Part shown: positions 23,644 through 35,359 of the stretch, piece after piece | Position numbering within the stretch: the first letter of the stretch is position 1 | How the letters are laid out: each line of letters starts with the position of its first letter | DNA from: Cristatella mucedo | Taxonomy: Eukaryota > Bryozoa > Phylactolaemata > Cristatellidae | DNA: 64,000 nucleotides | Direction of reading: 5' to 3' | NCBI GenBank assembly: GCA_009760855.2 | Contig: WPIO01000051.1 | Location: 1,665,501-1,729,500 of the forward strand | Translations under genes and position numbers: made by a program | The notes under the pieces: model-generated | What the model was told of the DNA's origin: nothing | Databases searched by the model: none | The model's input: the letters and a program-made list of their open reading frames with translations, nothing else

Positions 23644-24747
23644 AGCTGCACGTAAGCTAACGACCACTTCCGGAAGTTCGGACAGTCATTCCTAACATGA
23701 GGGAACATCCGGCCCAAAGCTTATCGAGTAAATCCCACTCAAAAAGCACCGTATGTGCACACGGCTACCGTGCTGACGATTGAATGTAGGAATAACCGAC
23801 AAATATCAATTAGGAAATCCGAGTAAGAAGGATGCTGCAGTTAGCCAAACGTGGATGGCAAGAAACATACCGGTAGTCAGCACGGTCAAAGAAAAACACC
23901 TTGTCGCAGGCAGCGTGATACTTTCAGACGCACTTGCTTGAGCCGCCCGATCGCACCTACTAAACGGACATAAAGTAAAGTCCGGTCGTCTGTCGGTATT
24001 TGAACGAGCGAGTCTGTTAGCGCGAATACATCCGAAAATCATGCTTCAGCTTAAAATAGCACTGCTGTAGAGAGATGCACACCTTTGCTGTTGTAATAAA
24101 CGCCTTAAGCTAAAAGTGGTATACAGCCTAGTCGCCGGACACGCCTGGCTGTGACATGCCATCTTCCGGCTGGTTCCTATCTAGCATCAAAATTGCAGGC
24201 TTATTTGATACCTGTAATGCACATCAATAAAATAAGATTTAAATGATATAATAATAATATTCGATCACTCACAGCACGAGCAGACGCTACTTCATCGGTG
24301 CGGCAGTAGCTTGATCTTTTCCGGTCAGCTTGGTCGTGCCTTTGGTCAGCTGGGGTGCATTGTACTCCACCTTTTCTTCTCGGTTTGTACGCTCTTATTT
24401 CTCTGACATATACCTGAATGCAAATAAGTTTCGCGTCCTAGCTGCGGTTTATATGTCTTAGCTCACGGGGTGCCAAGAGGCCGAGCGACAGCGTCAAACC
24501 ATGCGCGTATCGTCTTATTTGTAAGTATGTTGAAGGCAGACGCTGTGGCAGCTTCTGCACCAAACTCTCCTGCCGCAAGCATATTGCACGCAGTGGCGCT
24601 AGTCCTTGCAGACTTTCGGGTAATAATAATAGAACTGGCGCCTCGAAACAAGATCAGTGAGCTCTAGTTGCCGCAGGACAAATGCAGATATGGCGACGGT
24701 AGCTGAGCACGGCCGCGATTTAGAGTGCCTATACCCAACAGTTTAGG

Positions 24748-24880
24748 CTAGCTGATTCAAAAGCTTCATGTAGATAGCGGCAGAATAGCCTTAATGGCTA
24801 TCACCACCGTGCCAGTGGGCATTACGGGATTGCTCACTGTAGGACTCGAACCCACGACCTGGATCGGGAGGAGCAAGAAA
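24748..24880 (-). mobile_element. SINE-1 copy
   Basis: Plus strand: GCTGATTCAAAAGCTTCATG, GGCAGAATAGCCTTAATGGC, TATCACCACCG, and the inverted B box GGACTCGAACCCACGACC. It is followed at once by an LINE-A-like fragment. Confidence 0.7.
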
Positions 24881-24884
24881 CTTG

Positions 24885-25035
24885 CCTCCTGGGCTCACCG
24901 AACTGCACTGGCTCCCAATCAAGCAGCAAATACGCAGACTTCAAGATTTTTACTATAAGATCCCTACACTATCTTGCTTCAGCCAACCTGTTCATATCAG
25001 AGCTACTTTCCAACAAGGCCAGGCATCTTACCCAC
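24885..25035 (+). mobile_element. LINE-A-like RT-end fragment
   Basis: CTGCACTGGCTCCCAATCAA codes for LHWLPIK, as in the LINE C-terminal region, with CCAGGCATCTTACCC matching the later part. It is sandwiched between two minus-strand SINE-1 pieces. Confidence 0.5.
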
Positions 25036-25083
25036 GGTCAGGGTCGTGAAGAGCAAGCACCACACATAAAAAATGTAAATGCA

Positions 25084-25165
25084 AGCTGATTTAACAGCCT
25101 CATTTATATAGCGACAGAAGAGCCTCCACGACTATCGCCACCGCTTGCAGTGGTCAAGTAACCAT
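25084..25165 (-). mobile_element. SINE-1 distal fragment
   Basis: GCTGATTTAACAGCCTCATT, AGCGACAGAAGAGCC and CCACCGCTTGCAGTGG match the SINE-1 body and 3' end. The tRNA head is absent. Confidence 0.7.
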
Positions 25166-26394
25166 GCTATGCTTGCTGACATTGTGCACGTTAAAACAAA
25201 CAATTTGATCATCCTTCCTTTACAGCAATTTTAAGGGCCTAGAAAGACATTAACCTCTCTGAGTAATTAAGACGTACCAAAACACCTTGGCAGCCTCACT
25301 TCTACCGTTCGACTAACTCGGCCCGGCTGCTCCTCCCGTAGGAGCAGCCAGGTAGGCTCACCCATAGCTGCTGGCGTGCACCTTGGCTTGGTGACCGCCG
25401 AATGTAGTGTAATCCTATGTATCTCCATCTGGAACTCCACAAAGCCACACGGACTAAGTTGGTGTTACGCTGAGGAGTTCCTACGGCCCACTCAAGAGCC
25501 TGAGCAGCTTTTGGTACGCATTCTGTAGCCAACAGAATTTAACTACCGTAACAAAGAGAAAGTGAGATGTATAGCTGAGTCAGGAGAGCTGTTGAGGTAG
25601 TCAGCGAGTAGCACGGAAGCAATAGCTCAGGACGGCTGTAAAGGATGTGCCATAGTCAGCAGGAGAGCACACTTCGTTGTTTAACAATTGAGAAAGTGAG
25701 TTCCACACTCTGGACCTCATGAGCAAACGCTTCGGTCGCCAACGGTCTTGTAGCCGAGAAATAAAGTGCCTATGTTATCGTTCAGAGAGGACGTGAGGGC
25801 ATGAGAATAGTGAAACTGGTGCAGCAGATCAGCTAGGTAAGAATGAGCCAAGCCGTAGAGGGCCTACACATGAATTATATAGTGGGTCAGCATAGAAGCT
25901 TTACCCTCCATCCTTCTATTGCCCGGAAACCATCGAAGGCTAAGGAGACACGTGGTCAAACCTCTGGAATTTATTAAATACCCTTGCAACCGTTGTTGTA
26001 TGACAGTCTGTGGTGGTGGCTGTTCTTGTGGAGTCTGTCTCATGGAGACACAGCACGTGAACGGTAAAACGGGACTCAATCTCTATTCCCTTAATGGGTA
26101 CATATGTACGAGCTGGCTGACTCACAGCAGATGGGGGAGTGCATCTGCGGCTGGCCACATCCTTACATCAAAGGCCGGACGCACACCGAGTCAATTGCCC
26201 AACCACCTGCTGCAGGTGGGGCATACATTGGTGGCCGATGCTGTTGCACTAATTACAATAGCAGAAGCAGCAGGTTCACACAACACTATATTTATCAACA
26301 GCTGCAGTGACCTAGTGCCTTTTTTATAGCTTAGCCAAAATGGCATTGCAATAATCTGAGACGGAAATAGGGAGCCAGTTAAATTTTTTGCAAG

Positions 26395-26462
26395 TAAAAA
26401 TAATATACTTGATACAGCGCCCTCGGAGAACTCTATCTCCCTCTGGGCATTTCGCTGAAGTC
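26395..26462 (-). mobile_element. LINE-A tail inserted in LINE-B
   Basis: ATACTTGATACAGCGCCCTC and the following ACTCTATCTCCCTCTGGGC interrupt LINE-B sequence that is continuous at 31,400-31,470 in the minus copy. The insertion is therefore younger than this LINE-B copy. Confidence 0.75.
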
Positions 26463-27748
26463 ATCTTGGTAGGCCGTAATATTTGATAAGTATCGGACGT
26501 GATAGCTAACTGTTAAGGCAGTCTTCTTAATGATGCTTTCAAAAATTAGGCAGTTATCTGAGACGATACCTTAATTCCGACTACGCGGCCTCGTTCGGAC
26601 ATCAAGCATCACCTAGTCTTCTAATCCAGCCACACGCTTGGGGTGACCTAGAAATAGTAGTTTTGTTTTATCATCGTTAAGTTTAATGAAATTTGCTGCC
26701 ATTTCGGATTGAATGCCTGCAAGGCAAGTACTTAGTTTACCAGTCGTTGCAACAGATTCTGACTGTTTAAATGACGAATACAGCTGAGTACCATCAGCAC
26801 AAAGTGATAGCCGATTTCATTCGCCTGATCACCTTTCTCAGAGGTTAACTATAAGCGAGAGAACAATAAAAGACCGAGGACGGGCGCTTGAGAGACTCCA
26901 CAGGTGACTGGTGTGGTAGATGTGACCGCACCCATCACGACAGGGTTGGACCTTCTGAATCTAATCCGGGCTTTTAAAAAGCAGTCAAATAATGGCCGAT
27001 TAGAAGGACTTGGATACAACCCGTTAATCAGTGAAGCATTAACAATCTCAGTTATTGCTGGATTAAGTTTGTTTGCGAATGAAGACCACAGAGAGGATGC
27101 TATAGGGCAGGGGTTGTCAAAGTTTTTGGACTGCTAAACCATTAAAGGAGGCCAAAAAGACAATTGGGCAGAAGAAACCACGCCCACTCCGACGACCCCG
27201 GGGCGTGGCTAGACGAATATGAAATAGTCTCAACAGACCATAGACACGAACCGTAATTATAGGGGTAGACCTTTATCATCCCTCTCCGGTCAGGCGCTTC
27301 TGTTCTATTCAAGCGCTTGCAACCAGTTCTAAAAATAAACACACGAGCCACAGCTTGAGCTGCAACCAGCAGTAATGAAGGAGAACAAAACTGCGACAAT
27401 TCAATTAGGCCGGATCCAGCAATGAATAACTAGGGTGAGTTAGGCAGGACTGTAGTACTAGCCAGGCCTTATCTGGCCTAGAGGCAACAGTTTTCGATCT
27501 CTGCTATTTGGGTCACTTGTGAGCCGAGCTCTTTTTACCAGATTGTATTGAAGTAGCCACATTACCTTTCCGAAAACTCTGAAACCTCTTTAGAAAGGTC
27601 ACAGATTGCGACTCCACAAATGCTTTAGTCGGAGGGGGCTTTATGGAGGCACGAATATGTTCAATGTTTTAATGAAGAATGCTAAAAACTTGTCGGTCAA
27701 GCCGCTGACATCTATGGAGTGAGACCTCCCAGAGTTGGCAAGCAAATT

Positions 27749-27832
27749 AATAATAATAATACATTTTGTATAGCGCCCTCAGAGAAATCAATCTCCTTCT
27801 AGACAATTAAAACTTGCTGCAAACGAAGTAAT
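27749..27832 (-). mobile_element. LINE-A tail inserted in LINE-B
   Basis: (TAA)n, ACATTTTGTATAGCGCCCTC, AATCAATCTCCTTCTAG and CTTGCTGC mark a second short LINE-A 3' end within the LINE-B copy. Confidence 0.75.
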
Positions 27833-29336
27833 AATCTTATTGTTCACCTTCGTATGAATCTGATTTGGGTCCGACTGGCAGGACTACAGTCTTCGAGTGA
27901 AACAAGAAGCCCTGACTTTTCTAAGCTTGCGGGTGTAGACTTGGAGGAAGTCTTTGCAATCGGCTACATTGTCATCAGACCCAGACTTCTAAAAGTGGTT
28001 TTCAAGCCTCCGCTTAAAGCAGCCCATCTTTTGAAGTCTTTCGGATAATTGAAATGAATCTCGACGACTCTGTACGGGACATAATTTGTAGAAGCATTCT
28101 CGTCAAGGGTACTCATAAGTTTGTATTCGCTGCATCAGTGAGGGTATCAAGGCTATCGGCCTTGTCTGGTTGCAGCGCAGGAAGACCTGCCTCAAAGACA
28201 GATTTAAAAAAAATGTCTCAGGTTAATGCTTTTTAAGCTGGGTGGCTGGACGAACTCTCTGCACGCACAGCCTATCAGAAACATTGAACGAGACTGAGAA
28301 ATAATCCCTTAATGATCAACGGGTACACAATAAGGTAAGCGAGGCAGACATCCTTCGAGATAGGGAGATCCTGGATGTGGCCACCAATATGAGTGGTAAT
28401 ATTAGCGAGTGGGACCAAACCGAAGTTCAGCAGACAGTTTAGAAATTAGCGGACTATCTGACTGCTGCCAAGGTTGTCGACGTGAATATTGAAGCCTACT
28501 ATAATCAATAACCACCTGTCACACGCGAATACTTTAGTGAGGATCTCCAAAAAAACCTCCATAAACAACGTTTGACAACCAGAAGTAGGTCGGTAGATTG
28601 CAGTTGAGAGAGGCATGGTATTTGATGGGGACCTGATAGCAACTGATTCAAACAATGGTCCATGCAAAAAGCCGCAGGTCGTATAACCAAAAGATTCACG
28701 ATTGACGACAGCAACCCCGCCACGAACCTCATCTGACCGCATGGACTGAAAGAATAAGGGTGCGGGTTGGGTAGCCTCAGATTCACAGCCACAAGAGCAT
28801 GACGTCGGCAAGTCGCGGTCAGGAGAAATGCTCGTAGCTTCTCATAGACAACATGGCCGCGGAGAAGTAGCCGTTTGGTTTTTAGTGATCGGACATTTAA
28901 CAAGTGAAATTCAAGAGACTGTCTCTTGCCATTGTGCGGCCAACTGAACGTAGCGGGGTTGCAAGTATGTCAGGCTTTTTCCTGCCAACTTCAACTGAAG
29001 GTCCAGGTAGATGGTGCACCTACTGGTGTCCTACCTCTCTAAAATGAAATATTAACTGCGTGACGCCGATTAAGCCGCCTGCATGCTAGGCAGCATGTAG
29101 CCGCGGCGAAGGGCACCTAAGAATTTATCCAGAACTTGAAAAGGCCAAAGGTCGACTTTTAATAGCATGCCGAGGCGCGGCGAGTGAACAACTAACACAG
29201 CGAGTGCTAAACAGCGCTTTAAAATTACCATTCCTAGGTTTGATAGCCGAGCGGTTGGTAGGGCGAACGCAGGTTTGGGGGAAGTTCTTATTGACTCGCC
29301 GAAGGACGCTCGCCGGTAAGTACCGGCTAAAGGCGT

Positions 29337-30745
29337 CGTAATGTAATGTATCTCTGGAGCACTGGCGTTGTTTAAATCTTACTTGTCTGATCGTGTTCAA
29401 TCCGTGTCGTGTGGGGGTCAGGTCTCAGACACGAGAAGGGTCACCTGTGGAGTCCCTCAAGGGTCTCTACTCGGTCCCTTGCTGTTCTCCATTTATACAC
29501 AACCTCTGGGAAAAGTGATTAAGGCCCATGGAATAGGATATCACTTCTATGCTGACGATACTCAGTTGTATTTGTCATTTAAACCGTCGGAATCTGCTGC
29601 AGCAACTGAGAAACTGAATGCTTGCCTTGCCGATATTCGATCATGGATGTCGGAAAACATCCTGAAATTAAATGACGATAAAACCGAACTACTGCTCATA
29701 GGACACCCTAAGCGTGTGGCTGGATTAAAAGGCTTTGCTCTTCTAATAGGTGATGCTACTGTGCGACCTTCTAAATAAATAAATAAATAAGATTCATTTG
29801 TATAGCGCCCAAAGAGAACTAAATCTCTATTCAGGCGCTTCACATATGCCTCAGAGCTCGAGCCCACGACCTCAGCCAGACCTTAGTCGGGGCGAGCACC
29901 TTAACCGCTGGACCAACCCATCATCACGTGCTCGTAATTTAGGTGTCGTGTTCGACAGCTGCCCCAATTTCAAAAGCTTCATTCAGAAGACTGCTTCTAC
30001 AGCTAGCCATCACATCCGATCCCTATCCAAGATTAGGAGCTGTTTCCCACAGTGGCTTGTAAACAATTTAACTAGCTCTTTAGTTCTGTCTCGGCTTGAT
30101 TATTGTAATTCCCTTTTGGCTGGGCTGCCAAAGAAAGCTATTATGCCACTACCGCGGACTATGAATATGGCTGCAAGGCTGGACTTCAAGTCCCAGCGGT
30201 TTGAGCACGTGTCACCTTTGCTGGAAGAGCTATGATGGTTGCCGGTTGAGCAAAGGATACAGAGCAAAGTTCTTACGCTGACCCACAAGGCCCGCCACGG
30301 CTTGGCTCCTTCGTACCTAGCTGAACTGCTGCATCAGTTTCAGCCTGTTCGTGCCCTGAGGTCCTGTGTGGACAATAAATTAGCTGTCCCATTCCTCCGC
30401 TTAAAGACCTTTGGCGACAGAAGCTTTAGCTCTGCAGATCCTAGACTGTGGAACTCGCTTTCACAATTCTTACGCAACGACAACTACTCTCCTAATGCCG
30501 ACTATGGCACATCTTTTCAGCGGTCATGAGCTGCTACTTCTATGCTAATCACTACCTCAACTTCTCTCCTGACTCTGCTATTCTTCCCACTTTCTCTTTT
30601 CTTTTCTTTGTTGCGTGAGACGAAGTCTGTTGGGTACCGAACGCGTACCGAAAGCCACGTAGGCTGTGAGTGCGCTATACAAAACTCTCCTGCCTAACAC
30701 CCACATGGTCTTTATGACTTTGTGGAGTTACAGACGGAGATACAT
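29337..30745 (+). mobile_element. LINE-B copy, plus arm of inverted pair
   Basis: Starts within the RT domain. [27 protein letters not shown] and the catalytic FYADDTQLY (YADD codons 29,548-29,559) are intact, then [19 protein letters not shown]-2 splits the frame at 29,773. The C-terminal part resumes (LDYCNSLLAGLP, a stop at 30,234, then HGLAPSYLAELLHQF and PRLWNSL). The 3' end reads GACTTTGTGGAGTTACAGAC then TACATTACAT units. The 5' joint carries AATGTAATGTATCTC, the reverse complement of the 3' tail. Confidence 0.9.
29773..29922 (-). mobile_element. SINE-2 nested in LINE-B RT
   Basis: AAATAAATAAATAA tail, then ATTCATTTGTATAGCGCCCA, CTCGAGCCCACGACCTCAGC and GACCAACCC. The opposite arm at 31.55-31.59 kb has the empty site, so the insertion followed LINE-B integration. 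No clear target-site duplication was seen. Confidence 0.85.
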
Positions 30746-30754
30746 TACATTACA

Positions 30755-32566
30755 TCTCCGTCTGTAACTCCACGAAGTCATAAAGACCATGTGGGTGTTA
30801 CGCAGGAGAGTTTTGTATAGCGCACTCACAGCCTACGCGGCTTTCGGTACGCATTCGGTACCCAACAGACTTCGTCTCACGCAACAAAGAGAAAGTGGGA
30901 AGCATAGCAGAGTTAGGAGAGCAGTTGAGGTAGTGAGTAGCATGGAAGTAGCAGCTCAGGACCGCTGAAAAGGATGAGCCATAGTCAGCAGTAGGAGAGT
31001 AGTTGTCGTTGGGTAAGAATTGTGGAAGTGAGTTCCACAGTCTAGGACCTGCAGAGCTAAAGCTTCTGTCGCCAAAGGTCTTTAAGCGGAGGAATGGGAC
31101 AGCTAATTTATTGTCCACACAGGACCTGAGGGTGCAAACAGGCTGAAACTGGTGCAGCAGTTCAGCTAGGTACGAAGGAGCCAAGCCGTGGCGGGCCTTG
31201 TGGGTCAGCGTAAGAACCTTGCTCTGAATCCGTGGTCAACCGGCAGCTATCTTAGCTCTTTTAGCAAAGGAGACACGTGCTCGAACTTCTGAGACTTGAA
31301 GACCAGCCTTGCAGCCATATTCATAGTCAGCTGCAATGGCCTAATCGCTTTGTTTTGGTAGCCCAGCCAATAGGGAAATGCAATAATCAAGCCGAGACAG
31401 AACTAAGGAGCTAGTTAAATTTTTTGCAAGCCACTGTGGGAGACAGCTCCTAATCTTGGATAGGGATTGGACGTGATGGCTAGCTATAGAAGCAGTCTTC
31501 TGAATGAAGCTTTTGAAATTGAGGCAGTTGTCGAAAACGACACCTAATTTTCGAGCACGTGGTGATGGTCACACAACAGCATCGCTTATTAGAAGAGCAA
31601 AGCCTTTTAATCCAGCCACACGCTTAGGGTGTCCTATGAGCAGTAGTTTGGTTTTAACGTCAATTAATTTCAAAAAGTTTTCCGACATCCATGATCGAAT
31701 ATCGGCAAGGCAAGCATTCAATTTTTCAGTTGCTGCAGCATATTCCGACGGTTTGAATTAGAAATACAACTGAGTATCGTCAGCATAAAAGTGATATCCT
31801 ATTCCATGGGCCTTAATCACTTTTCCCAGAGGTTGTGTATAAATGGAGAAAAGCAAGGGACCAAGTACAGACCCTTGAGGGACTCCACAGGTGACCCTTC
31901 TCGTGCGTGAGACCTGACCCCCACGACACGGATTGAACGCGATCAGACAAGTACGATGTAAACTACGACAGTGCTTCGTCTGCCAGACTGATCGTTGTTC
32001 TCAATCGTTCAAGCAGAATATCGTGATCAATGGTGTCGAAGGCAGCAGACAGATCTAGCAGAGCTAGGGCAGTGACATTCCCGTCATCGTTCCCACGTAG
32101 AATGTCATTGTTAACACGGAGGAGAACAGTTTCAGTGGAGTGCTGCCTCTTGAATCCTGATTGAAATGTTTCTGACATTTCATTCTTTTCAATATGATCA
32201 ACCAGCTGCTTAGCAACAATTTTTTCAAGAATCTTTGACAAGAAAGGAAGAAGGGAAACAGGGCGATAGTTTGCAAGGACCTCTGTGTCTAATCCAGGCT
32301 TTTTAAGTATGGGTCTAACGATAGCCGATTTGAAGGACTTGGGGACGATCCCTTTTCCCAGAGAAGCATTAAAAATCCTGGTAATGGCAGGGCTAAGTTG
32401 GTCTGCCAGTGAAGACCACAGAGATGAAGGTATAGGGTCTTCAGAAGACGAGCTCTTTTTGCTTGACCTTATTAAGGTAGCCACATCGCATGCAGAAACC
32501 TCAGGGGACCTTGTAAGGAAGGTCACAGGTTGTGGAACTGCTTATGCCAAGCAGGTCCTGTTTTGA
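30755..32566 (-). mobile_element. LINE-B copy, minus arm of inverted pair
   Basis: Longer than its partner. The minus strand reads the RT N-terminal region (SSSEDPIPSSLW, VRPILKKPGLD, NYRPVSLLPFLSKILEKIV, QSGFKRQHSTET, then the catalytic-A block LDLSAAFDTIDHD) and the YADD box at 31,787-31,776. The C-terminal region follows (YLAELLHQFQPV, PRLWNSLPQF). A frameshift near 31,960 and several stops break the frame. It is 5'-truncated near 32,566. The 3' tail meets the tail of the plus arm at 30,741-30,754. Confidence 0.9.
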
Positions 32567-32569
32567 GTA

Positions 32570-33890
32570 TTGCATCTGAAGGCAGCTCATGCAAAGCCAC
32601 AGCGAAGATATCGGCGAAGTGCGGTATTACGAAGAAGTTTAGTTAAAGTTCACGCAGCGCTTGGAGTCGCCCGAGGCCTCCATCTAGCGTGCGGAGGAAC
32701 GAGAAGCCTGTCACAAGCAGCCGACTTCGCTTGCTGGACAGGCGACCCGTGGACTTAGCGACACGTTCGCACAGTAGTGTCGTATATAAAAAAAAGCAAC
32801 GTGGCAGAGTGCGCTTGCCTCTCTGAGTGTAAGTTCCGGAAGAAGAAAATTCAGGCTGCATAGTGTCAATTCAGAGTTTTAAGCCATGCCGAAACGGGGG
32901 AGCTGACTTTATGTGCGATAGATACGAACGCCTACGTGCCTTCTAGACAGCTTGCAAAATACCACCAGATTCCAAAAGTTCGTAGCAGCCTGCTCAGAAT
33001 AATGAGCCGGAAAGACCCGATACCGGATATGAAAATTGTGCCTATAGTAAATATGTATTTTGAACATGGTAACCTCAAGTCTAGTTAACGACATTCCTAA
33101 AAAAATTGTCTAACGTGTTGGCTTGGTTATTTAATTAATATTGACGGAAAGTACAGACATATGGAATGATGGCGTAAGCTTTCACAAGAGTTGACCAGAG
33201 GGTCACCTGTCAAGAATGATGGCTAGCAACTCTGGCATGAGACGTTGTAACCTGCATTTCTCGGAAATTGATTTCTTAAATGTTTGGAACTCCGAAGTTA
33301 TTAAAGTACTTCAAGATTATTTCGTGGGAGTCATCTAGAATTGTCAAGAACGTTACATTACTGGAACTGTTTTTATTTTCTGGAGCCTTTTAGAACACTC
33401 GAAAACTGAGTTGAAGCTTCGTGTCCCTTTAACCCCTAAACCATTCCCTGACATCCTTTTAAAACTTATTTAAAAAAGACATAAGGATTTGTTGGGAAAA
33501 GAATTTTAACTCTAATTCTAAGGACACTTTTGGCCAAACATTGAGATCGGACTCACCAAAACCCACCCCGTCAAACGCGTCCAGCTGCAATGACACAAAC
33601 CCGGTTTTGAACGTCTGCAGTCATTTTGGCGAACGCTCACAGACAAAGATTCGCAATTGAAAGCGCATTTACAGCATTTAACAGTACAATTTCCTTAAGA
33701 AAGCATGATGTGTGTTAGAGAATTTGCTAAAAACTCCTAGGACCATGCACATGAACAGCAAGTCTTACGGAAGCATTAGCAATAACAATACAGCATAACG
33801 CTCTCAGAGAACCAAATTTCTTTAAAATCAATTTAATATAGGCTTGAAAAGATATAAAAAAAATTAGTGAATACTACCATGAAAAATTAC
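32570..33890. other. No gene recognised
   Basis: Unique sequence with short ORFs only. A minus-strand stretch near 33,560-33,590 sits between the acceptor GTCATTGCAG and the donor TTTTG|GTGA and could be a microexon, but it was not tied to any gene. A LINE-A-like tail remnant lies near 33,795-33,840. Confidence 0.4.
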
Positions 33891-33897
33891 AGCAAAG

Positions 33898-34176
<279 letters not shown>

Positions 34177-34186
34177 AGTAATTCAC

Positions 34187-34366
34187 CTGTACGGAGCAAA
34201 TTCTCTAAGTAGTCGACGGCCACCTGAAAAAAATTAACAGCAGCATCGGATAAGTAGCTTGACACTAATGATGAATGTGCAGCTTACTCACTCGGACCTA
34301 CTCCGCCGATCTTATGTAAGATGCCCAGAAATGGGCTCACGGCTGCACGACTGGCATCAAAAAATC
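34187..34366 (-). CDS. Candidate minus-strand exon pair of unknown gene
   Basis: Exon 34,366-34,292 reads FFDASRAAVSPFLGILHKIG and ends CCGA|GTGAGTAAG. Exon 34,223-34,187 has a strong acceptor (TTAATTTTTTTCAG) and ends CGTACAG|GTGAAT. A 68-nt intron gives one frame (SGRRLLREFAPY). Using an earlier AG (27-nt intron) gives another (SYLSDAAVNFF, then AVDYLENLLRT). I saw only a weak resemblance to glycolipid-transfer-type helices and do not rely on it. Confidence 0.35.
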
Positions 34367-34822
34367 CTCACGCTCACGGGTGAGAGAGCAGTTTAACTAC
34401 GGGTCGTTCGGGTCGGAGGTTACGGTTCTTTCCTCGCTCAAGGCCGACTATTCTGGTGCTCAGTTCCTGGGATAAAAAGGCCTTGGAACAGTCTGTATTT
34501 TGAAATACTGCTCTACTTTCAAACGCCGCTGGCCAAAAATGCATTGATTTGGCATTTAGATGTGGACAGTATGGTTGCAACAAGTTGCCTGTGTAACATC
34601 AAGTCATCCTCGCCGGTCTCATCCTAGTAAAAGTCTAGCAGCAAAAAATTTTAAATGATCGCCGACAGTAGCGGACTAAGCTAAGGTTGTGGCTCTGAAT
34701 CAAGATGCAACGAGAACACCAGCTTAATTTCGGGCTAGATGCCATTCGGCCCGAGCGAATTGGTGGAAATTTAAAGCCGAGAGGCTGTAGACCCTGCACT
34801 GAGTATTGGGCAATGGGTGTCT

Positions 34823-34915
34823 TGATAGGTCAATCAGAAGTAGATAGATCAATCGGCTCAATTGGTAGGTCAATTGGAAGTTGGTAGGCCAATCCCGGTA
34901 GGTTAATCGGAAGTC
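34823..34915. repeat. CCAAT-like minisatellite, about five degenerate units
   Basis: Units such as ATAGGTCAATCAGAAGT, GTAGGTCAATTGGAAGT, GTAGGCCAATCCCG and GTAGGTTAATCGGAAGT repeat every 15-21 bp, each with a CAAT or AAT core. Confidence 0.65.
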
Positions 34916-35129
34916 AAGAGAGTACTGAAATGGAGAGCCAGCTGCTGCAGAATCTTGCCCCGCTCGAAGAGAAATGCTTTCACAATCATTCCCTTGGCAG
35001 ACGGCCTTCGGTGCTTCTGCACATCGAAATCGCAGCTGCACGTCTTCGGCGCCGCGAGCCTATGACCCGGTTGAATAACGTACCCTTTTAGCATATGAAA
35101 ATTACGCCCCTTATCGAAGTTTGAGCTAA

Positions 35130-35352
35130 AAAAATTCGTGTCCATCAGCGGTCCGGATTATTTATTACCGAACTCAATGTTTTTTTGGACCTCCCCAGAC
35201 AGATTGAACCTAGTAACTCCCCGGACAAGTTGAACGCAGCAACCCTCCGCTCTCTCTGGACTCTTAATAGCGCTTTGAAGGTCCACTTCTGTTTATGGGA
35301 TGGACAGGATGCAAGCTGACTTTTATGGTATTTGGTGACGTGTCCGATGACC
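35130..35352 (+). repeat. Left direct repeat flanking the basic-protein gene
   Basis: Shares with 37,569-37,761 the blocks ATTCGTGTCCATCAGCG, CTCTCTGGACTCT, AGCTGACTTTTAT and TTTGGTGACGT in the same order and orientation, with clear divergence. Confidence 0.7.
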
Positions 35353-35359
35353 TTACAAA

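Larger units (their letters stand above)
25395..28950 (-). mobile_element. LINE-B, near full-length but decayed, with endonuclease remnants
   Basis: The minus strand can be followed from the 3' tail (plus ATCTCCATCTGGAACTCCAC at 25,420) through the RT region to the endonuclease region at 28,446-28,903. There the frames read NVRSLKTKRLLL, GGVAVVNRESFGYT and GFNIHVD, the last matching the APE GDFNIHVD-type motif with one residue lost. Many stops and frameshifts make it dead. Two LINE-A tails are inserted in it, at 26,395-26,462 and 27,749-27,832. The element is of CR1/L2 type. Plus-strand ORFs over this region are shadows. Confidence 0.75.

Noticed and set aside
25919-26329. 136-codon plus-strand ORF with several Cys
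   Set aside because: Antisense to the decayed LINE-B copy; no splice or family support.
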